This document shows positions 62,415 to 64,000 of a stretch of 64,000 nucleotides of DNA, one piece after another (position 1 is the first letter of the stretch; the number at the start of each line of letters is the position of its first letter). Position numbers and translations under genes: made by a program. This DNA is from Planctomicrobium piriforme (GTDB lineage: Bacteria; Planctomycetota; Planctomycetia; Planctomycetales; Planctomycetaceae). The stretch is taken from positions 62,001-126,000 of the forward strand of contig NZ_FOQD01000016.1 of the NCBI RefSeq assembly GCF_900113665.1, given 5' to 3'. A model generated the notes under the pieces. That model was not told the origin of the DNA. It saw only the letters and a list, made by a program, of their open reading frames with translations, and did not search any database.

Positions 62415-63644
62415 ATGCAGGACGTATTGACCCTGATCCTCGCTGGAGGAAAAGGGACTCGGCTCGAACCGCTGACGAACGACCGCGCCAAACCCGGCGT
62501 CCCCTTCGCCGGCACCTTCCGCATCATCGATTTCCCGCTGTCCAACTGCATCAACAGCGGTCTGCGACGGGTGCTGGTGATGACGCAGTACAAGGCCGCC
62601 AGCCTCGACCGGCATCTGCGGCAGGCTTGGCAGTTTCTCTGCCGGGAACTCGACGAATTCATCGATATTCTCCCCCCGCAGCAGCGACTGGGAGAACACT
62701 GGTACCGCGGCACCGCCGACGCCGTCTATCAGAACATCTATACCATCGAGCAGTGCGACGCGAAGCACATCCTCATTCTCTCGGGCGATCACATCTACAA
62801 GATGGATTACTCGAAGATGATTGCCGAACATCTCGAAAACGATGCCGACTGCACCATCGGCTGCCTGCCAGTGTCGATGGCCGAAGGCCGTTCGTTCGGG
62901 GTGATGGGGATCGATTCGGACTATTGGGTGCGTCGCTTCGAAGAGAAACCGAAAGACCCATTCCCAATTCCCGGCGACCCTGAGCGTTGCCTGGCCTCGA
63001 TGGGGATCTACGTTTTCAAGGCGAGCTTCCTGCTGAACGAACTCTGCCGCGAAGCGACGAATCCCGAGTCGTCGCACGACTTCGGCAAAGACATCATCCC
63101 ACAGATCATCAGCACGCACCGCGTAAGGGCGTACCCGTTCCAGGACCGGAATACCGGCGACGAGTACTACTGGCGCGACGTGGGGACGCTCGAAGCGTAT
63201 TATGAAGCGCACATGGATCTGGTATCGGTCGACCCGCAGCTCAATATGTACGACTACACCTGGCCGATCCGCGGCTATCACGCTCCGTTGCCGCCGCCGA
63301 AATTCGTGTTCGCCTCCTACGAAACCATCCCCCGCCGCGTCGGTCACGCCCTCGACAGCATCGTCTGCCCCGGCAGCATTGTCTCGGGCGGGGAAGTGGT
63401 CCGGTCTGTCCTCTCCCCCAACGTGCGCATCAACAGCTATTCCCAGGTGAACGCCTCAATACTCTTCGACGAAGTCGACGTCGGCCGGCACGCCAAAGTG
63501 CAACGGGCGATCATCGACAAAGGGGTCAAAATCCCCGCCGGCATGCAAATCGGCTTCGATCCCGAACAGGACCTTGCCCGCGGCCTGACAGTGACGGAAT
63601 CCGGCATCACCGTCGTTCCGAAATGGCATAAGTTCAGCGAGTGA
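62415..63644 (+). CDS. glgC: Glucose-1-phosphate adenylyltransferase
   Basis: 409 residues from ATG 62415 (MQDVLTLILAGGKGTRLEPL). Signature GGKGTRLEPLTNDRAKPGVP, FPLSNCINSGLRRVLVMTQY, and the catalytic ILSGDHIYKMDY. It makes ADP-glucose for glycogen. The C-terminal beta-helix (ILFDEVDVGRHAKVQRAIID) is complete. Stand-alone, with no glgA/B/P nearby. Confidence 0.95.
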   Translation: MQDVLTLILAGGKGTRLEPLTNDRAKPGVPFAGTFRIIDFPLSNCINSGLRRVLVMTQYKAASLDRHLRQAWQFLCRELDEFIDILPPQQRLGEHWYRGTADAVYQNIYTIEQCDAKHILILSGDHIYKMDYSKMIAEHLENDADCTIGCLPVSMAEGRSFGVMGIDSDYWVRRFEEKPKDPFPIPGDPERCLASMGIYVFKASFLLNELCREATNPESSHDFGKDIIPQIISTHRVRAYPFQDRNTGDEYYWRDVGTLEAYYEAHMDLVSVDPQLNMYDYTWPIRGYHAPLPPPKFVFASYETIPRRVGHALDSIVCPGSIVSGGEVVRSVLSPNVRINSYSQVNASILFDEVDVGRHAKVQRAIIDKGVKIPAGMQIGFDPEQDLARGLTVTESGITVVPKWHKFSE

Positions 63645-63690
63645 GTCCAGTGTCGAGAGTCGAGTGTCCAGAGCCAGACTGAGTACGGTG
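63645..63690. repeat. GAGTCCAGTGTCGAG-type words after glgC
   Basis: GAGTCCAGTGTCGAGAGTCG and AGTGTCCAGAGCCAG: word-like spacer DNA similar to that at 22.7 kb. Confidence 0.5.
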
Positions 63691-63701
63691 AGTACGCCCT
63701 C

Positions 63702-63763
63702 GTGCCGAAGCTCCTGCTTCGGCACGCCAGACGAGTGAGTTCCCAAGCAGGAGCTTGGGAAAC
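63702..63763. repeat. Twin-hairpin element, family B
   Basis: Hairpin GTGCCGAAGC-TCCT-GCTTCGGCAC (63702-63725), then GTTCCCAAGC-AGGA-GCTTGGGAA (63739-63761). The two loops are complementary (AGCTCCTGCT and AGCAGGAGCT). Between glgC and the last gene. Confidence 0.75.
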
Positions 63764-63808
63764 AGCGGTAGATCGACACAGATTGGTTCCGTCTCTCAGG
63801 AAACCGCG

Positions 63809-64000
63809 GTGAAAATCCAAATCACTCGAGACAGTGTTTGTGCTGCGGACGATGTTGATGCACCGCATACGGAAGCCATTTCCGTACCTGACTCCTCCAC
63901 TCTGGAGGAATGTGTCGATTTCGTCTGCAAATCGTTTCAACTTCCCTGTATTCAGGGGGGAAAAGCAACCTGGTTGATTACAGCAGGGAAGCGACTCGCG
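63809..64000 (+). CDS. Unknown protein, 3' end outside window
   Basis: GTG 63809 with AGGA seven bases upstream; 64 codons are open to the window edge. The visible part (MKIQITRDSVCAADD, later LEECVDFVCKSFQLPCIQGG) is soluble with several cysteines. I do not recognise it. Confidence 0.6.
   Translation, partial: MKIQITRDSVCAADDVDAPHTEAISVPDSSTLEECVDFVCKSFQLPCIQGGKATWLITAGKRLA

Overview
The window looks like a chromosomal segment of a planctomycete (class Planctomycetia). This rests on family content, not on rRNA, which is absent here. The family markers are a DUF1559 prepilin-like protein beside an ECF sigma/FecR pair, a giant surface protein with the LEPR-like N-terminal motif LEVRALLS, Lpg1974-type outer membrane protein, a reduced division cluster (rsmH, a LysM gene, an ftsL-like gene and ftsI, without murein-synthesis genes between them), an isolated hpnC, and many planctomycete-style intergenic repeats. 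Coding density is high and base composition is GC-rich except at the left edge.

Layout. 1-2.4 kb: a lower-GC pair, a Ser/Thr kinase and an SF1 helicase (cut by the window edge), on the minus strand. 2.8-9.2 kb: an outer membrane protein and a 1621-residue Ca-repeat surface protein. 9.6-14.6 kb: rsmH, LysM protein, ftsL-like, ftsI. 14.8-16.4 kb: two tandem secreted STN/secretin-N-like paralogues. 17.0-24.5 kb: pyrH and a minus-strand Flp/Tad pilus locus (two pilins, a 38-aa membrane peptide, prepilin peptidase, cpaB, cpaC, cpaE). The assembly ATPase cpaF/tadA and tadB/C are not in view. 24.7-36.4 kb: mixed metabolic and membrane genes (cupin, AAA ATPase, basic protein, hpnC, thrC, rhomboid, H-box protein, di-haem peroxidase, nitrilase). 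36.6-40.2 kb: ECF sigma - FecR - DUF1559 - lipoprotein cassette. 40.3-43.2 kb: a tight minus-strand operon of two pol-beta nucleotidyltransferases, an ATP-grasp enzyme and a small ART-like protein. This is the best candidate for a poorly described system. 43.4-64 kb: hisS, a cysteine-cluster protein, an ExeA-like ATPase, ABC-2 permease, a TIM-barrel/USP/membrane operon, fbaA, a giant FtsX permease, an FAD oxidoreductase, glmS, pyrD, glgC, and the start of an unknown gene.

Intergenic DNA is unusually structured. Twin-hairpin elements of three unrelated sequences share one architecture. One of these families occurs twice in opposite orientation at about 89% identity. Other spacers carry degenerate short-word repeats, palindromic REP-like elements and hairpins directly after stop codons. 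The two pilin genes share an upstream bipartite motif with identical 16-base spacing.

All functional calls come from reading motifs by eye. No database search, alignment program or structure prediction was run.
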